In this document: positions 1 through 10,236 of the stretch, in pieces | Layout: every line of letters begins with the position of its first letter | How positions within the stretch are numbered: the stretch's first letter is position 1 | NCBI RefSeq assembly: GCF_038246755.1 | Contig: NZ_CP134706.1 | Coordinates: forward strand, 5,146,001-5,210,000 | DNA length: 64,000 nt | Reading direction: 5' to 3' | Source: Micromonospora sp. FIMYZ51 | GTDB lineage: Bacteria; Actinomycetota; Actinomycetes; Mycobacteriales; Micromonosporaceae | Position numbers and translations under genes: made by a program | The notes under the pieces: model-generated | The model's input: only the letters and a program-made list of their open reading frames with translations | Told to the model about the DNA's origin: nothing | The model's database searches: none

Positions 1-48
1 CATCCCCGCGACGAACACGACGCCCAGCCGGGTGATGTTTCGCCCCAT
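1..48 (-). CDS. N-terminus of a probable exported protein (partial)
   Basis: Only the first 16 codons lie in the window; the gene runs leftward off the edge. The reverse strand reads [16 protein letters not shown], a short basic start followed by a hydrophobic run, as expected for the beginning of a signal peptide or membrane anchor. A purine-rich ribosome binding site (AAGGGGG) sits six bases before the ATG. It is divergent from typA. Nothing more can be said about function. Confidence 0.55.
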   Translation of the reverse strand, partial: MGRNITRLGVVFVAGM

Positions 49-191
49 GTCGACCCCCTTCGGCAGTGACGAACCCGCCGCACCCTAACAGCCAGCACCG
101 TCACCCGGTGTCCCACGCGATCCGGCCACGCCCGGTACCGAGGGTGACCCCCGACGCGGCGCGGCAACCGCGTAGGCGGGAGGATGGAGTC

Positions 192-2060
<1,869 letters not shown>

Positions 2061-2078
2061 CCTGCTTGCCGCTGGTCG

Positions 2079-2172
2079 GTTAGGAAGGGCCCCTGTCAGT
2101 ACGGCCTACGGCTGCCCCTGTTAAAAGGGGGCCCTTCCTCTTCACTAGGCGTTAATAAGGGGCCCTTCCTTC
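2079..2172. repeat. GGGGCCC-type palindromic intergenic repeat
   Basis: The typA–hydrolase gap contains a 12-base inverted repeat (AGGAAGGGCCCC at 2082–2093 with GGGGCCCTTCCT at 2128–2139) and a third related unit, GTTAATAAGGGGCCCTTCCTT, at 2151–2171. The same element family recurs at 56088–56166 next to gltD. It could terminate typA transcription, but the arrangement as a multi-unit repeat with conserved GTTAA flanks looks like a dispersed REP-like family. Function is not shown by the sequence. Confidence 0.75.
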
Positions 2173-2184
2173 CATACTCAAGGG

Positions 2185-3030
2185 ATGGTGTCGGGCACGG
2201 TCTCGGTGTACGCGGGTCGACTTGCCGCCCCGCCCACCTGGACCCGGCACGCCGAGGCCACCCACTACGCGGCCAGCACGATGAAGGTGGCCGTGCTCGC
2301 GGCCCTGTACCGGGCCGCCGAAGCCGGTCGTCTCGACCTGGCCGCGCCGGTCGAGGTACGCAACCGGTTCACCTCGGCCCGGCCGGACGCGCCCGCGTAC
2401 TCCTGCGCCCGGCAGCACGACAACGACGGCGCGGTCTGGGATCGGCTCGGCGACCGGGTTCCGCTGCGCTGGCTCGCCGAACGGATGATCGTGATGTCCA
2501 GCAACCTCGCCGCCAACCTGGTCATCGAACACGTCGGGCTGGCCGCCGTGGCCGAGGTCTGGGCCCGGGCCGGTGCCCGGCACAGCGTCACCGGTCGCGG
2601 CATCGAGGACTTCGCCGCCCGCGAGGCGGGCATCACCAACCTGGTCACCGCCGCCGACCTGGCCGCCCTGCTCGACGCCATCGCCAGCGGCAGCACCATC
2701 CCGGGACCGGTCGCCTCCCCCACGGGCTGCGCCGCGATGCTCGATCTGCTCTGCGCCCAACAGATCCGCCAGGATCTGGCCGAAGGGCTCCCCGGCGGCA
2801 CCCGGCTGGCACACAAGAACGGCTGGGTACGCGGCGTACGGCACGGTGCGGCCGTGGTCTTTCCCGACGACGCCCCCGCCTACCTGCTCGTCGTCTGCAC
2901 CAGCCGGCCGCTCCGCGACGGCCAGCGCAGCGACCGGGCCGACCGGGCGGCCCGCCGGTTGTTGGCCGGCATCTCCGCCCGGGTCTGGCGCGCCCGCCAC
3001 GACCTCACCCCCGCACCGCCGGGGCGGTGA
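2185..3030 (+). CDS. Beta-lactamase-fold serine hydrolase (class A-like)
   Basis: The 281-residue product has the penicillin-interacting serine hydrolase signature: SxxK as STMK (Ser31–Lys34), an SxN equivalent SSN (residues 105–107) and a KTG-like KNG near residue 210. It has no signal peptide or lipobox, unlike secreted resistance beta-lactamases, so it is more likely a cytoplasmic member of the beta-lactamase2 group (PF13354) with an unknown substrate than a resistance enzyme. No clear ribosome binding site is properly spaced. CATACT lies exactly six bases before the ATG, so the transcript may be leaderless. It begins 13 bases after the GGGGCCC repeat. Confidence 0.8.
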   Translation: MVSGTVSVYAGRLAAPPTWTRHAEATHYAASTMKVAVLAALYRAAEAGRLDLAAPVEVRNRFTSARPDAPAYSCARQHDNDGAVWDRLGDRVPLRWLAERMIVMSSNLAANLVIEHVGLAAVAEVWARAGARHSVTGRGIEDFAAREAGITNLVTAADLAALLDAIASGSTIPGPVASPTGCAAMLDLLCAQQIRQDLAEGLPGGTRLAHKNGWVRGVRHGAAVVFPDDAPAYLLVVCTSRPLRDGQRSDRADRAARRLLAGISARVWRARHDLTPAPPGR

Positions 3031-3064
3031 CCCCGGGCCGCCGGTACGCCTCGGACGGCCCGAC

Positions 3065-4066
3065 TCAGTGGCGTACCTCGGCGAGTTCGCGGCGCCGGTC
3101 CCGGGACGACTTGGCCAGGCTGGCCGCGGTGGCGATGCCCAGGGTGGCCACGATGACCAGCAGGGACAACCAGATCGGGATGTGCGGCGCCCAGCTGATC
3201 GGCTCGCCACCGTTGAGGAAGGACAGATTGTTCTCCGCAAGCGCCTCCAGGATCAGCTTGACCCCGATGAAGCCGAGCACCACCGCCAGGCCGTAGCTCA
3301 GGAAGATCAGCCGGTCCAGCAGCCCGCCGAGCAGGAAGTACAGCTGCCGCAACCCCATCAACGCGAAGACGTTGGCGGTGAAGACCAGGTACGGCTCGTG
3401 GGTGATGCCGAAGATCGCCGGGATCGAGTCGAGGGCGAAAATCAGGTCGGTGGTCCCGATAGCGATCATCACGATCAGCATCGGGGTGAACATCCGTCGG
3501 CCGTTCTGCCGCGCGGTCAACCGGGCGCCGTCGTATCCACGGGAGATCGGCAGCGCCCGGCGGCTCCACCGGATGAGCACGTTCTCCCGGAACTCATCCT
3601 CCTCCGCCGATTCGCCCTGCCGGGCCAGGTTGATCGCGGTGTAGATCAGGAAGGCGCCGAAGATGTAGAAGACCCAGGTGAACTGGTTGATCAGTGCCGC
3701 GCCGGCGGCGATGAAGCCACCCCGCATGACCAGTGCGAGCACGATGCCGATGAGCAGCACCTTCTGCTGATACGGCCGGGGCACCGCGAAGCGAGCCATA
3801 ATGATCATGAAGACGAAGAGATTGTCCACCGAGAGGCTGTACTCGGTCAGCCAGCCGGTGTAGAACTGCCCGGCGACGCTCCCGCCCGCGGTCAGCCAGA
3901 GCCCGACACCGAAGAGCAGCGCCAGCCCCACGTAGAAGGCGACCCAGAGGCTCGACTCCCGCACACTCGGCTCGTGCGGCCGGCGCCCGATGATGAACAG
4001 ATCGACCAGGAGCACCGCGGTCAGCGCGACGAGGGTGGCTGCCCACACCAGTCCGGACACGTTCAC
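3065..4066 (-). CDS. TerC-family integral membrane transporter
   Basis: Multipass inner-membrane protein of the TerC/Alx family, members of which are linked to tellurite resistance and to manganese export at the membrane. About nine hydrophobic helices are visible. The family motifs EYSLSVDNLFVF and FALDSIPAIFGI carry the conserved acidic residues expected to coordinate a divalent cation. I chose the GTG at 4066 because GGAGG lies nine bases upstream; a 13-residue extension is possible but unsupported. The product is 333 residues. A second, shorter paralogue is at 45398–46198. A structured leader precedes this copy only. Confidence 0.9.
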   Translation of the reverse strand: MNVSGLVWAATLVALTAVLLVDLFIIGRRPHEPSVRESSLWVAFYVGLALLFGVGLWLTAGGSVAGQFYTGWLTEYSLSVDNLFVFMIIMARFAVPRPYQQKVLLIGIVLALVMRGGFIAAGAALINQFTWVFYIFGAFLIYTAINLARQGESAEEDEFRENVLIRWSRRALPISRGYDGARLTARQNGRRMFTPMLIVMIAIGTTDLIFALDSIPAIFGITHEPYLVFTANVFALMGLRQLYFLLGGLLDRLIFLSYGLAVVLGFIGVKLILEALAENNLSFLNGGEPISWAPHIPIWLSLLVIVATLGIATAASLAKSSRDRRRELAEVRH

Positions 4067-4180
4067 AGTCTCATTCCTCCGTCGGGCTCCCGGCAACCGG
4101 CACACGGTACGCCTCGATGCCCGGGGCGCTCACGCCCGGCTCCCGGGTGCTCACCCTCGCTTCGGCTTCCTAGGAGGCTA
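4067..4180 (-). promoter_or_regulatory. Candidate promoter and structured 5' leader of terC
   Basis: On the reverse strand TAGCCT (4175–4180) resembles an actinobacterial -10 box. The roughly 100-base leader that would follow can fold into two consecutive hairpins, one at 4145–4156 (GGGTGAGCACCC) and one near 4120–4139, both with GTGAGC-like apices. TerC genes are often controlled by the manganese-sensing yybP-ykoY riboswitch, but I do not see that motif's conserved core. The leader is called on structure and context only. Confidence 0.35.
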
Positions 4181-4330
4181 GGTGCATTGCCGGGCACCTG
4201 GTGGGCCCGTCCGATCTCGACACCCGCCCGCCGAACGCGCCCGGCCCACCGACCACGCGCCCCGGTCCGGTGGGTGGGAAGCACGGCCCGATGCCGGCGG
4301 GACGCTGCCCGCCGTGGCAGGCTGACCGGC

Positions 4331-4624
4331 ATGGTGCTCGAGGTCGCGCTCATCGACATTGTTCCCGGCAGCGAGGACGCCTTCGCCGCCGCGTACGCCG
4401 AGGGGCACACGGTGCTCGCCGGCACCCCCGGCTGCCGGTCGGTGCGGATGACCCGGGGCATCGAATCGCCTTCCCGCTTCGTACTGCTGGTCGAGTGGGA
4501 CTCGGTCGAGGCCCACGAGCAGAACTTCCGGGCCACCGACCGATTCGTACGGTGGCGGGAGCTGATCGGTCCGCACTTCGCCGCCCCGCCCCGGGTCGAG
4601 CATTTCATCGACGTACCGGCCTGA
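4331..4624 (+). CDS. Antibiotic biosynthesis monooxygenase (ABM) domain protein
   Basis: A 97-residue single-domain protein of the dimeric alpha/beta-barrel ABM superfamily. The typical pattern is present: an N-terminal beta strand (VALIDIVPGSEDAFAAAY), a GCRSVRMTRG turn, LLVEWDSVEAHEQNF and a C-terminal PRVEHF strand. Such proteins include small monooxygenases, heme-degrading enzymes and stress proteins, so the substrate cannot be assigned. No Shine-Dalgarno sequence is evident. CAGGCT lies seven bases before the ATG, compatible with a leaderless transcript. It stands alone between divergent neighbours. Confidence 0.8.
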   Translation: MVLEVALIDIVPGSEDAFAAAYAEGHTVLAGTPGCRSVRMTRGIESPSRFVLLVEWDSVEAHEQNFRATDRFVRWRELIGPHFAAPPRVEHFIDVPA

Positions 4625-4760
4625 GTTTTTGTCACACCCTCGGCCTATCCTGCGCCTCGTGTCGACCTCGGTCCCGACGGCTACGGGGGCGGCGGGCCCG
4701 AGGCCGACTCGCCAGCCCCCACTCGGGGCGCGAGCTGCTTCCCGACCGGCGGGCGGGCCG

Positions 4761-5618
4761 TCACTCGTCGAGTCGGCGGGTCAACACCCGCGCCGTCTCC
4801 TCCTCCGGTAACGCCGCCGCCAACAGGCACTCGGTCATCCGCTGGTACCGCTCGACATCGGTCGCGGTGGTCAGCCGCACGTCCGTGGTCAGCGCCTCGA
4901 CCATCACCGTCCGGGGATCCGCCGGGTCCGGAAACGAGTAGCAGGAGAACGGCGTCAACGGCACCGGCTGCGGCCCGGCACCGGCGGCCGGCAGCAGCCG
5001 GATCGTCACGTGCGGCAACTCGGCCAGGTCCAGCAGATGCCGCAACTGCTCGCGCCAGACCTCCACCGGATCGTCGCCCGGCTCGCAGGCCAGCTGCGAG
5101 ATCAGCGCCGTGTAGTCGGGTGGTTCGACCCGGCGCAGCACCGCGTGCCGCGCCGCGCGGGCCCGCAGATCGGCCTCGATGTCCACCCCGGGATCGACGA
5201 GCTGGCCGGCGGCAATGCGCAGGCGGGCGTACGCCGGGGTCTGCAACAGGCCGGGCACCAGGGCCGGCTGGTACTCGACGATGCCCGCCGCACCGGCCTC
5301 CAGTTCGGCGTACGTGCGCTGCCGCTCGCCCATCTCCCCAAGCGACTTCCACCAGCCTCTGCTGATCGCGGCGTCCCGGGCGATGACGATAAGCGCGTCC
5401 CGCTGCGGCGGCGGCACCTGGTAGACGTCCAGCAGATCGAGCACGTCGGCCAGGTCAGGCCGGCTCTGCCCCAGCTCGATGCGGGACAGCTTGGAGGTCG
5501 ACGCCCAGCCGAGCCGATCGCACACCTGCTCCAGCGTCAGTGCCTCCCGCCGCCGGAGCTGGCGCAGCTCGGCACCGAGTCGTGCACGTCGAATGACCGG
5601 ACTCGTTGGTAACGGCAT
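4761..5618 (-). CDS. XRE-family regulator with DUF5753 C-terminal domain
   Basis: DNA-binding regulator of 285 residues. A Cro/C1-type helix-turn-helix occupies roughly residues 12–65 (LGAELRQLRRREALTLEQVCDRLGW, then SKLSRIELGQ), followed by the DUF5753 effector-like domain (GIVEYQPALVPGLLQTPAYAR). In actinobacteria such genes usually sit beside a small DUF397 gene. I see none on either side here, so this is an orphan of that pair. The ATG is preceded by GGGGAGGCGGGG, a good ribosome binding site though close. A short inverted repeat upstream could be an autoregulatory site. Confidence 0.9.
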   Translation of the reverse strand: MPLPTSPVIRRARLGAELRQLRRREALTLEQVCDRLGWASTSKLSRIELGQSRPDLADVLDLLDVYQVPPPQRDALIVIARDAAISRGWWKSLGEMGERQRTYAELEAGAAGIVEYQPALVPGLLQTPAYARLRIAAGQLVDPGVDIEADLRARAARHAVLRRVEPPDYTALISQLACEPGDDPVEVWREQLRHLLDLAELPHVTIRLLPAAGAGPQPVPLTPFSCYSFPDPADPRTVMVEALTTDVRLTTATDVERYQRMTECLLAAALPEEETARVLTRRLDE

Positions 5619-5665
5619 CCCCGCCTCCCCAACGAGGGAGAGTACGCAGGGCCATCACCCAGCGC

Positions 5666-5690
5666 AATAGTACGCTCGCATAGCGCTATT
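5666..5690 (-). promoter_or_regulatory. Short inverted repeat upstream of the XRE gene
   Basis: AATAG (5666–5670) and CTATT (5686–5690) form 5-base arms around a 15-base centre. On the reverse strand TACTAT inside this stretch is also the best -10-like hexamer in the gap. It could combine the promoter with an autoregulatory operator for the XRE protein, but the symmetry is weak. Confidence 0.25.
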
Positions 5691-5730
5691 CCCTCAGTGT
5701 GCGAAGTGGACGCGATGACCGGCCCAGCGC

Positions 5731-7839
5731 TCACTTCACCCCGGCGGCGTCCATCCCGCGCAGTTCCTTCTTCAGCTCGGCGACCTCGTCCCGGATCCGG
5801 GCCGCCAACTCGAACTGCAACTCCCGCGCGGCGGCCAGCATCTGGTCGTTGAGTTCCTGGATGAGCTGCGCCAACTCGGCCCGCGCCATGCCCTCCCGGG
5901 CCGGGGTGCCGGCGGCGGACCGGACCCGGCTGCGGGTCTCCTTGACCGGCGCCTTGCCCCGGGACAGCTGCCGCACGGCACCACCGACCCGGGTCGCCTC
6001 GGTGTCCTCCGCCTCGCGGTAGATGTCGTCAAGAATGTCGTGGATCTTCTTGCGCAGCGGCTCGGGACTGATGCCGTGCGCCTCGTTGTGCGCGATCTGC
6101 TTGGCCCGCCGCCGGTTGGTCTCGTCGATCGCGTCCGCCATCGACGGCGTGATCTTGTCGGCGTACATGTGCACCTGGCCGGAGACGTTACGGGCCGCCC
6201 GGCCGATGGTCTGGATCAACGACCGGCCGCTGCGCAGGAAGCCCTCCTTGTCCGCGTCCAGGATCGCCACCAGGGACACCTCGGGCAGGTCGAGGCCCTC
6301 CCGGAGCAGGTTGATGCCGACAAGCACGTCGTAGTCGCCCCGGCGCAGCTCACGCAGCAGCTCCACCCGGCGCAGGGTGTCCACCTCGGAGTGCAGGTAG
6401 CGCACCCGGATGCCGTTCTCCAGGAGGTAGTCCGACAGGTCCTCGGCCATCTTCTTGGTAAGCGTGGTGACAAGCACCCGCTCGTCGCGCTCGGTGCGCA
6501 GTTTGATCTCGTGCATCAGGTCGTCGATCTGGCCCTTGGTGGGCTTGACCACGACCTCCGGATCGACCAGGCCGGTCGGGCGGATCACCTGCTCGACGAA
6601 CTCGCCCTGCGCGTGCTCCAGCTCCCACGGGCCGGGCGTGGCCGACAGGAACACCATCTGGCCGACCCGCTCCAGGAACTCGTCGAACCGCAGCGGCCGG
6701 TTGTCGGCGGCGCTGGGCAGCCGGAACCCGTGGTCGATAAGCATCCGCTTGCGGGAGGCGTCGCCCTCGTACATGCCGCCGATCTGCGGAATGGTCACGT
6801 GCGACTCGTCGACCACGGTGAGGAAGTCGTCGGGGAAGTAGTCGAGCAGGCAGTGCGGCGGGCTGCCGGGCAGCCGGCCGTCGATGTGCATCGAGTAGTT
6901 CTCGATGCCGGAACAGAAGCCGACCTGCCGCATCATCTCGATGTCGTACGTGGTGCGCATCCGCAGCCGCTGCGCCTCCAGCAGCTTGCCCTGCCGCTCC
7001 AACTCGGCCAGCCGCTCGGCCAGCTCGGTCTCGATGTCGCGGATCGCCCGCTCCATCCGCTCCGGCCCGGCCGCGTAGTGCGTCGCCGGGAAGATCAGCA
7101 GATGGTCCACCTCGCGGACCACGTCACCGGTGAGCGGGTTGAGATAGTAGAGCTTCTCCACCTCGTCACCGAAGAGCTCGATCCGGACCGCCAGCTCCTC
7201 GTACGCCGGAATGATCTCCAGCGTGTCGCCGCGGACCCGGAACGTGCCCCGCTGGAAGGCCATGTCGTTGCGGGTGTACTGGATGTCCACCAGCCGGCGC
7301 AGCAACTGGTCGCGGTCCAGCTCCTGACCGACCGCGACCCGCACCGCACGGTCGAGGTACTCCTCCGGGGTGCCCAGCCCGTAGATCGCGCTGACCGTGG
7401 CGACCACCACCACGTCGCGGCGGGTGAGCAGCGACATGGTCGCCGAGTGCCGCAGCCGCTCGACCTCCTCGTTGATCGAGGAATCCTTCTCGATGTAGGT
7501 GTCGGTCTGCGGGATGTACGCCTCGGGCTGGTAGTAGTCGTAGTAGGAGACGAAGTATTCCACCGCGTTGTCCGGCAGCAGCTCGCTGAACTCCTTCGCG
7601 AGCTGCGCACAGAGCGTCTTGTTGGGCGCCAGCACCAGCGTGGGTCGTTGCAGCCGCTCGACCAACCAGGCGGTGGTGGCGCTCTTGCCGGTGCCGGTCG
7701 CGCCGAGCAGCACCGTGTGCCGGTCGCCGCGGCGCACCCGCCGCTCCAGATCGTCGATCGCCGCCGGCTGGTCGCCGGCCGGCTGGAACTCGCTGACGAC
7801 CTGGAAACGTCCGTCGAGCCGGGGAATGTCGAGCGCCAT
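5731..7839 (-). CDS. uvrB: UvrABC excision nuclease subunit B
   Basis: Damage-verification helicase of nucleotide excision repair: it receives damaged DNA from UvrA and recruits UvrC. The 702-residue protein has Walker A GATGTGKS (residues 46–53), the [16 protein letters not shown] beta-hairpin region that probes the damaged strand, a DESHVT helicase II motif, motif VI (QTIGRAARN) and a C-terminal UVR helix pair ([19 protein letters not shown]). An open frame extends 71 codons upstream, but the ATG at 7839 matches the usual UvrB start. TACCGT lies seven bases before that ATG, so the message may be leaderless. Confidence 0.97.
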   Translation of the reverse strand: MALDIPRLDGRFQVVSEFQPAGDQPAAIDDLERRVRRGDRHTVLLGATGTGKSATTAWLVERLQRPTLVLAPNKTLCAQLAKEFSELLPDNAVEYFVSYYDYYQPEAYIPQTDTYIEKDSSINEEVERLRHSATMSLLTRRDVVVVATVSAIYGLGTPEEYLDRAVRVAVGQELDRDQLLRRLVDIQYTRNDMAFQRGTFRVRGDTLEIIPAYEELAVRIELFGDEVEKLYYLNPLTGDVVREVDHLLIFPATHYAAGPERMERAIRDIETELAERLAELERQGKLLEAQRLRMRTTYDIEMMRQVGFCSGIENYSMHIDGRLPGSPPHCLLDYFPDDFLTVVDESHVTIPQIGGMYEGDASRKRMLIDHGFRLPSAADNRPLRFDEFLERVGQMVFLSATPGPWELEHAQGEFVEQVIRPTGLVDPEVVVKPTKGQIDDLMHEIKLRTERDERVLVTTLTKKMAEDLSDYLLENGIRVRYLHSEVDTLRRVELLRELRRGDYDVLVGINLLREGLDLPEVSLVAILDADKEGFLRSGRSLIQTIGRAARNVSGQVHMYADKITPSMADAIDETNRRRAKQIAHNEAHGISPEPLRKKIHDILDDIYREAEDTEATRVGGAVRQLSRGKAPVKETRSRVRSAAGTPAREGMARAELAQLIQELNDQMLAAARELQFELAARIRDEVAELKKELRGMDAAGVK

Positions 7840-8104
7840 GACCTCAACGGTACGCCGCAGGTCCGACAGTCCGGGCCGACTACGCCCGGCACCTGATCGG
7901 CTTCGATATTCGCATTGTGTGGGCCTGTTCACCCGGCTACGCTTTTCCCGTAGGCCGCTCGCGGCGGCCGACCGGTCCGGTGGCGAGCCGCACAGGCCAC
8001 ACCGGTGCCGGCACCGAGGGTCGCAGCACCCGGGCACGCCCGGCGTGCGCACCTGGCGTGGTCGCGCCGAACGCGCAGACCGGCCGCCGCGAGCGCCGCC
8101 ATGC

Positions 8105-8268
8105 CTCCGGCAAGCGCCCGCTAGGTCTCCGGCAAGCGCCCGCTAGGTCTCCGCAAACGCCCCCAGCCTCCGACAGGTTGCCCCAGGTCTGCGCAAGCGC
8201 CCCCAGCCTCCGTTGAGCGCCGCCATGCCTCCGGCAAGCGCCACCAGGTCTGCGCGGGCGCCAGCAGA
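8105..8268. repeat. Degenerate 19–22 base tandem repeat
   Basis: About eight head-to-tail units built on CTCCGGCAAGCGCCCGCTAGG. The first two are identical over 22 bases, and the rest diverge (for example CTCCGCAAACGCCCCCAGC and CTGCGCAAGCGCCCCCAGC). Units are contiguous, without unique spacers, so this is not a CRISPR array. No coding function is apparent. Confidence 0.65.
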
Positions 8269-8394
8269 TCGTCACCCCACCCGGGCCCGGCCCGTTCATC
8301 CTCCCGTGGAGAACAGCTCACGACCGGCGCCCGGCAGCAACCGCACCGACCCGCCGCAGGACCCGGCAGCCCGCCCCACCCGGACCGGCCGCCC

Positions 8395-8536
8395 GTCCGC
8401 CGCCCCCACCGGCCGCCCGTCAGAGGCTCCCACCGGCCCCCGTCCGCCGCCCCCACCGGCCGCCCGTCAGAGGCTCCCACCGGCCCCCGTCCGCCGCCCC
8501 CACCGGCCGCCCGTCAGAGGCTCCCACCGGCCGTCC
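8395..8536. repeat. 47-base tandem repeat, three copies
   Basis: Three nearly perfect copies with a 47-base period: the marker GTCAGAGG starts at 8419, 8466 and 8513. The unit is rich in CCACCGGCC and CCGCCC blocks. The copies are adjacent without spacers. It lies in the same geneless gap as the 19–22 base array and probably reflects slippage or unequal recombination. Confidence 0.75.
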
Positions 8537-8855
8537 GCCCGACGCTCGCCCCACCCGGGACGGCCGCCCGTTTGAGGTCCCCACCGGCCGCCCGGCAGAG
8601 GTCCCCACCGGCCGCCCGGCGGAGGTGCCCACCGAGCCGTGGGGCGAGCCGACCAGCCGCCCCACCGGGGCCGGCCGCCCGTCCGGCGCGCCCGCCGACC
8701 GCTCCGGACGTCGGCACCGGGCCGGCGCACGGCGACACCGGGCCGGCATCGTGCCGCCGGTGATCCTCGGACTCGCCGGCCCGGCGCCGGGCCAGCCCGG
8801 CAGCCGACCCGGGCTGCGCCGCGCCCGGGTGTCGCCCGGCCTGCTCGACCCGGCC

Positions 8856-10226
8856 ATGGCCGATCCGACCGACGACGAGGAACTCGCCGGTACCCGCGAC
8901 GAGGCCGACGAGACACGCCGGCGAGCCGTCCGGCGGCACCGTCTCACCCTGGCCGGACTCGGCCTGACCGCAATGCTCGCCGCGATCATGCTGGTGGTCA
9001 CGCTGATCAACTGGGCGCCGCCGGCCACCCGCGAGATGACCACGGCCGAGCGGGATCGGCTGGCCGCCATGCGGGTCACCAACCACCGGGATCTGCGTGC
9101 CGGGCTGCGTGTCACGGTCGGCAACGGGACCGCCCGGATCGACCTGCTCGGCTGGGTCGACTGGGCCCGGCAGCTGGTCTACCTGGACGTGACCGGGCCC
9201 GGTGCCGGCGAGCTACGCGGCCTGGCCCAGGCCACCCCCACCGTGCTGATGCTCCGCCCCGACCCGGCGGCGATGCCGTCGCCGGCCATGCCACCGCTGG
9301 TCCCACCGGCCGACGGCTGGCGGCTCCCCGCCGACCGGCGGCTCAACCCGGTGCTGAACCTCGTCTTCGCCCTCGCCAGCGACCGTCCGGACCCGGTCGA
9401 CGGGCTGTCTGGTCGTTGGCTGGGCCGGGACCGGATCAACGGAGAGGCGGTCGACATCCTGTCGGGCACGGCGCGGCCAGTCGGCGACGAGGCGACGCGC
9501 TACTGGCTGGCCGCAGACGGGCGGCTGCACCGGCTGGAAGCCCGACTTCCCGAGGTCGGGCCGGTACACGTGCAGTTGAATCGCGCGGACCGGCCCACGC
9601 TACGGCCGGTCGACGCGCTGGGCGGCCGGGTCGGCCTGCCCCGCGCCCTCACCGCTGTCGAGCGGAACCGCTGGCGCGCTCTGTCCACCCGGTTGCGGGC
9701 CGCCGGTGGTGCCACCGTCACCGTGACCGCTCCCGCCGCCGCAGGCACGAACCTGCACGGTACGGGATGGCTGAGCTGGACGTCGGCAACGGCGTACCTC
9801 GGCGTCACCGACCTCGACGCGGACCGGCGGACCCTGCTGCGGCGGGACCGGAGTGGCCTGGCCCGGATCGAGCAGCCCTCGGCCGGCGGCAGCGCCGAAC
9901 CCCCACCACTGCCGCCCCCGCCCACCGGGTGGCGCACCGGCCCGCACCGCACCGAGGCCCTGGCTCCGCTGCTGGACACGGCGCTACGGGCCGCCCGTGG
10001 CAGCGGGCCGTCGGGCAGCGTACGGCGGATCCGCGGGGACAACCTCGCCGGCAGCGTGGTCGACGTGCTGGAGGTCGAGACGGGCCGGGTTCGGGTGCGC
10101 TACTGGGTCGAGCGCACCGGGCTGCTGCGCCGGCTGGAGCTGCCGACCCGGGGCGGCGCCTGGGCGCAACTCGACCTGACCCCCGGCCGGGTGCCCCGGC
10201 TGACCGCGCCGGCCAGCCGGCGCTGA
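8856..10226 (+). CDS. Single-pass membrane protein with duplicated extracytoplasmic domain
   Basis: I do not recognise the family. The 456-residue product starts with an acidic cytoplasmic stretch and a basic patch, then one membrane helix (about residues 29–49, LTLAGLGLTAMLAAIMLVVTL), leaving some 400 residues outside. The exterior part is an internal duplication: GWRLPADRRLNPVLNLVFAL...LHRLEARLP in the first half aligns with GWRTGPHRTEALAPLLDTAL...LRRLELPT in the second, and the preceding GLRVTV...LGWVDWARQLVYLDVT aligns with GATVTV...TGWLSWTSATAYLGVT. A LolA/LppX-like lipoprotein fold is conceivable but unproven. The start is uncertain: no clear ribosome binding site precedes the ATG chosen, and a GTG at 8829 is an alternative. 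Confidence 0.7.
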   Translation: MADPTDDEELAGTRDEADETRRRAVRRHRLTLAGLGLTAMLAAIMLVVTLINWAPPATREMTTAERDRLAAMRVTNHRDLRAGLRVTVGNGTARIDLLGWVDWARQLVYLDVTGPGAGELRGLAQATPTVLMLRPDPAAMPSPAMPPLVPPADGWRLPADRRLNPVLNLVFALASDRPDPVDGLSGRWLGRDRINGEAVDILSGTARPVGDEATRYWLAADGRLHRLEARLPEVGPVHVQLNRADRPTLRPVDALGGRVGLPRALTAVERNRWRALSTRLRAAGGATVTVTAPAAAGTNLHGTGWLSWTSATAYLGVTDLDADRRTLLRRDRSGLARIEQPSAGGSAEPPPLPPPPTGWRTGPHRTEALAPLLDTALRAARGSGPSGSVRRIRGDNLAGSVVDVLEVETGRVRVRYWVERTGLLRRLELPTRGGAWAQLDLTPGRVPRLTAPASRR

Positions 10227-10236
10227 GCCGTCCGAC

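Larger units (their letters stand above)
7840..8855. other. Gene-poor repetitive gap
   Basis: About 1 kb between uvrB and the next gene contains no reading frame that looks like a protein. Long frames in it are compositionally biased Arg/Pro/Gly translations of GC-rich DNA. It holds two blocks of tandem repeats, described separately, plus a short 24-base period repeat at about 8574–8625. Confidence 0.6.

Noticed and set aside
2185..3030. Secreted resistance beta-lactamase
   Set aside because: It has no signal peptide or lipobox, and the KTG and SDN motifs are altered to KNG and SSN; kept as a general serine hydrolase.
4067..4180. yybP-ykoY manganese riboswitch before terC
   Set aside because: Context fits, but the conserved core sequences of that class are not seen by eye. 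Kept only as an unclassified structured leader.
2573..4624. Long plus-strand frame joining the hydrolase to the ABM gene
   Set aside because: It is antisense to terC and biased in composition; only its last 98 codons are a real gene.
8105..8536. CRISPR array
   Set aside because: The repeats are contiguous and degenerate, with no unique spacers of constant length, and no cas genes are in the window.
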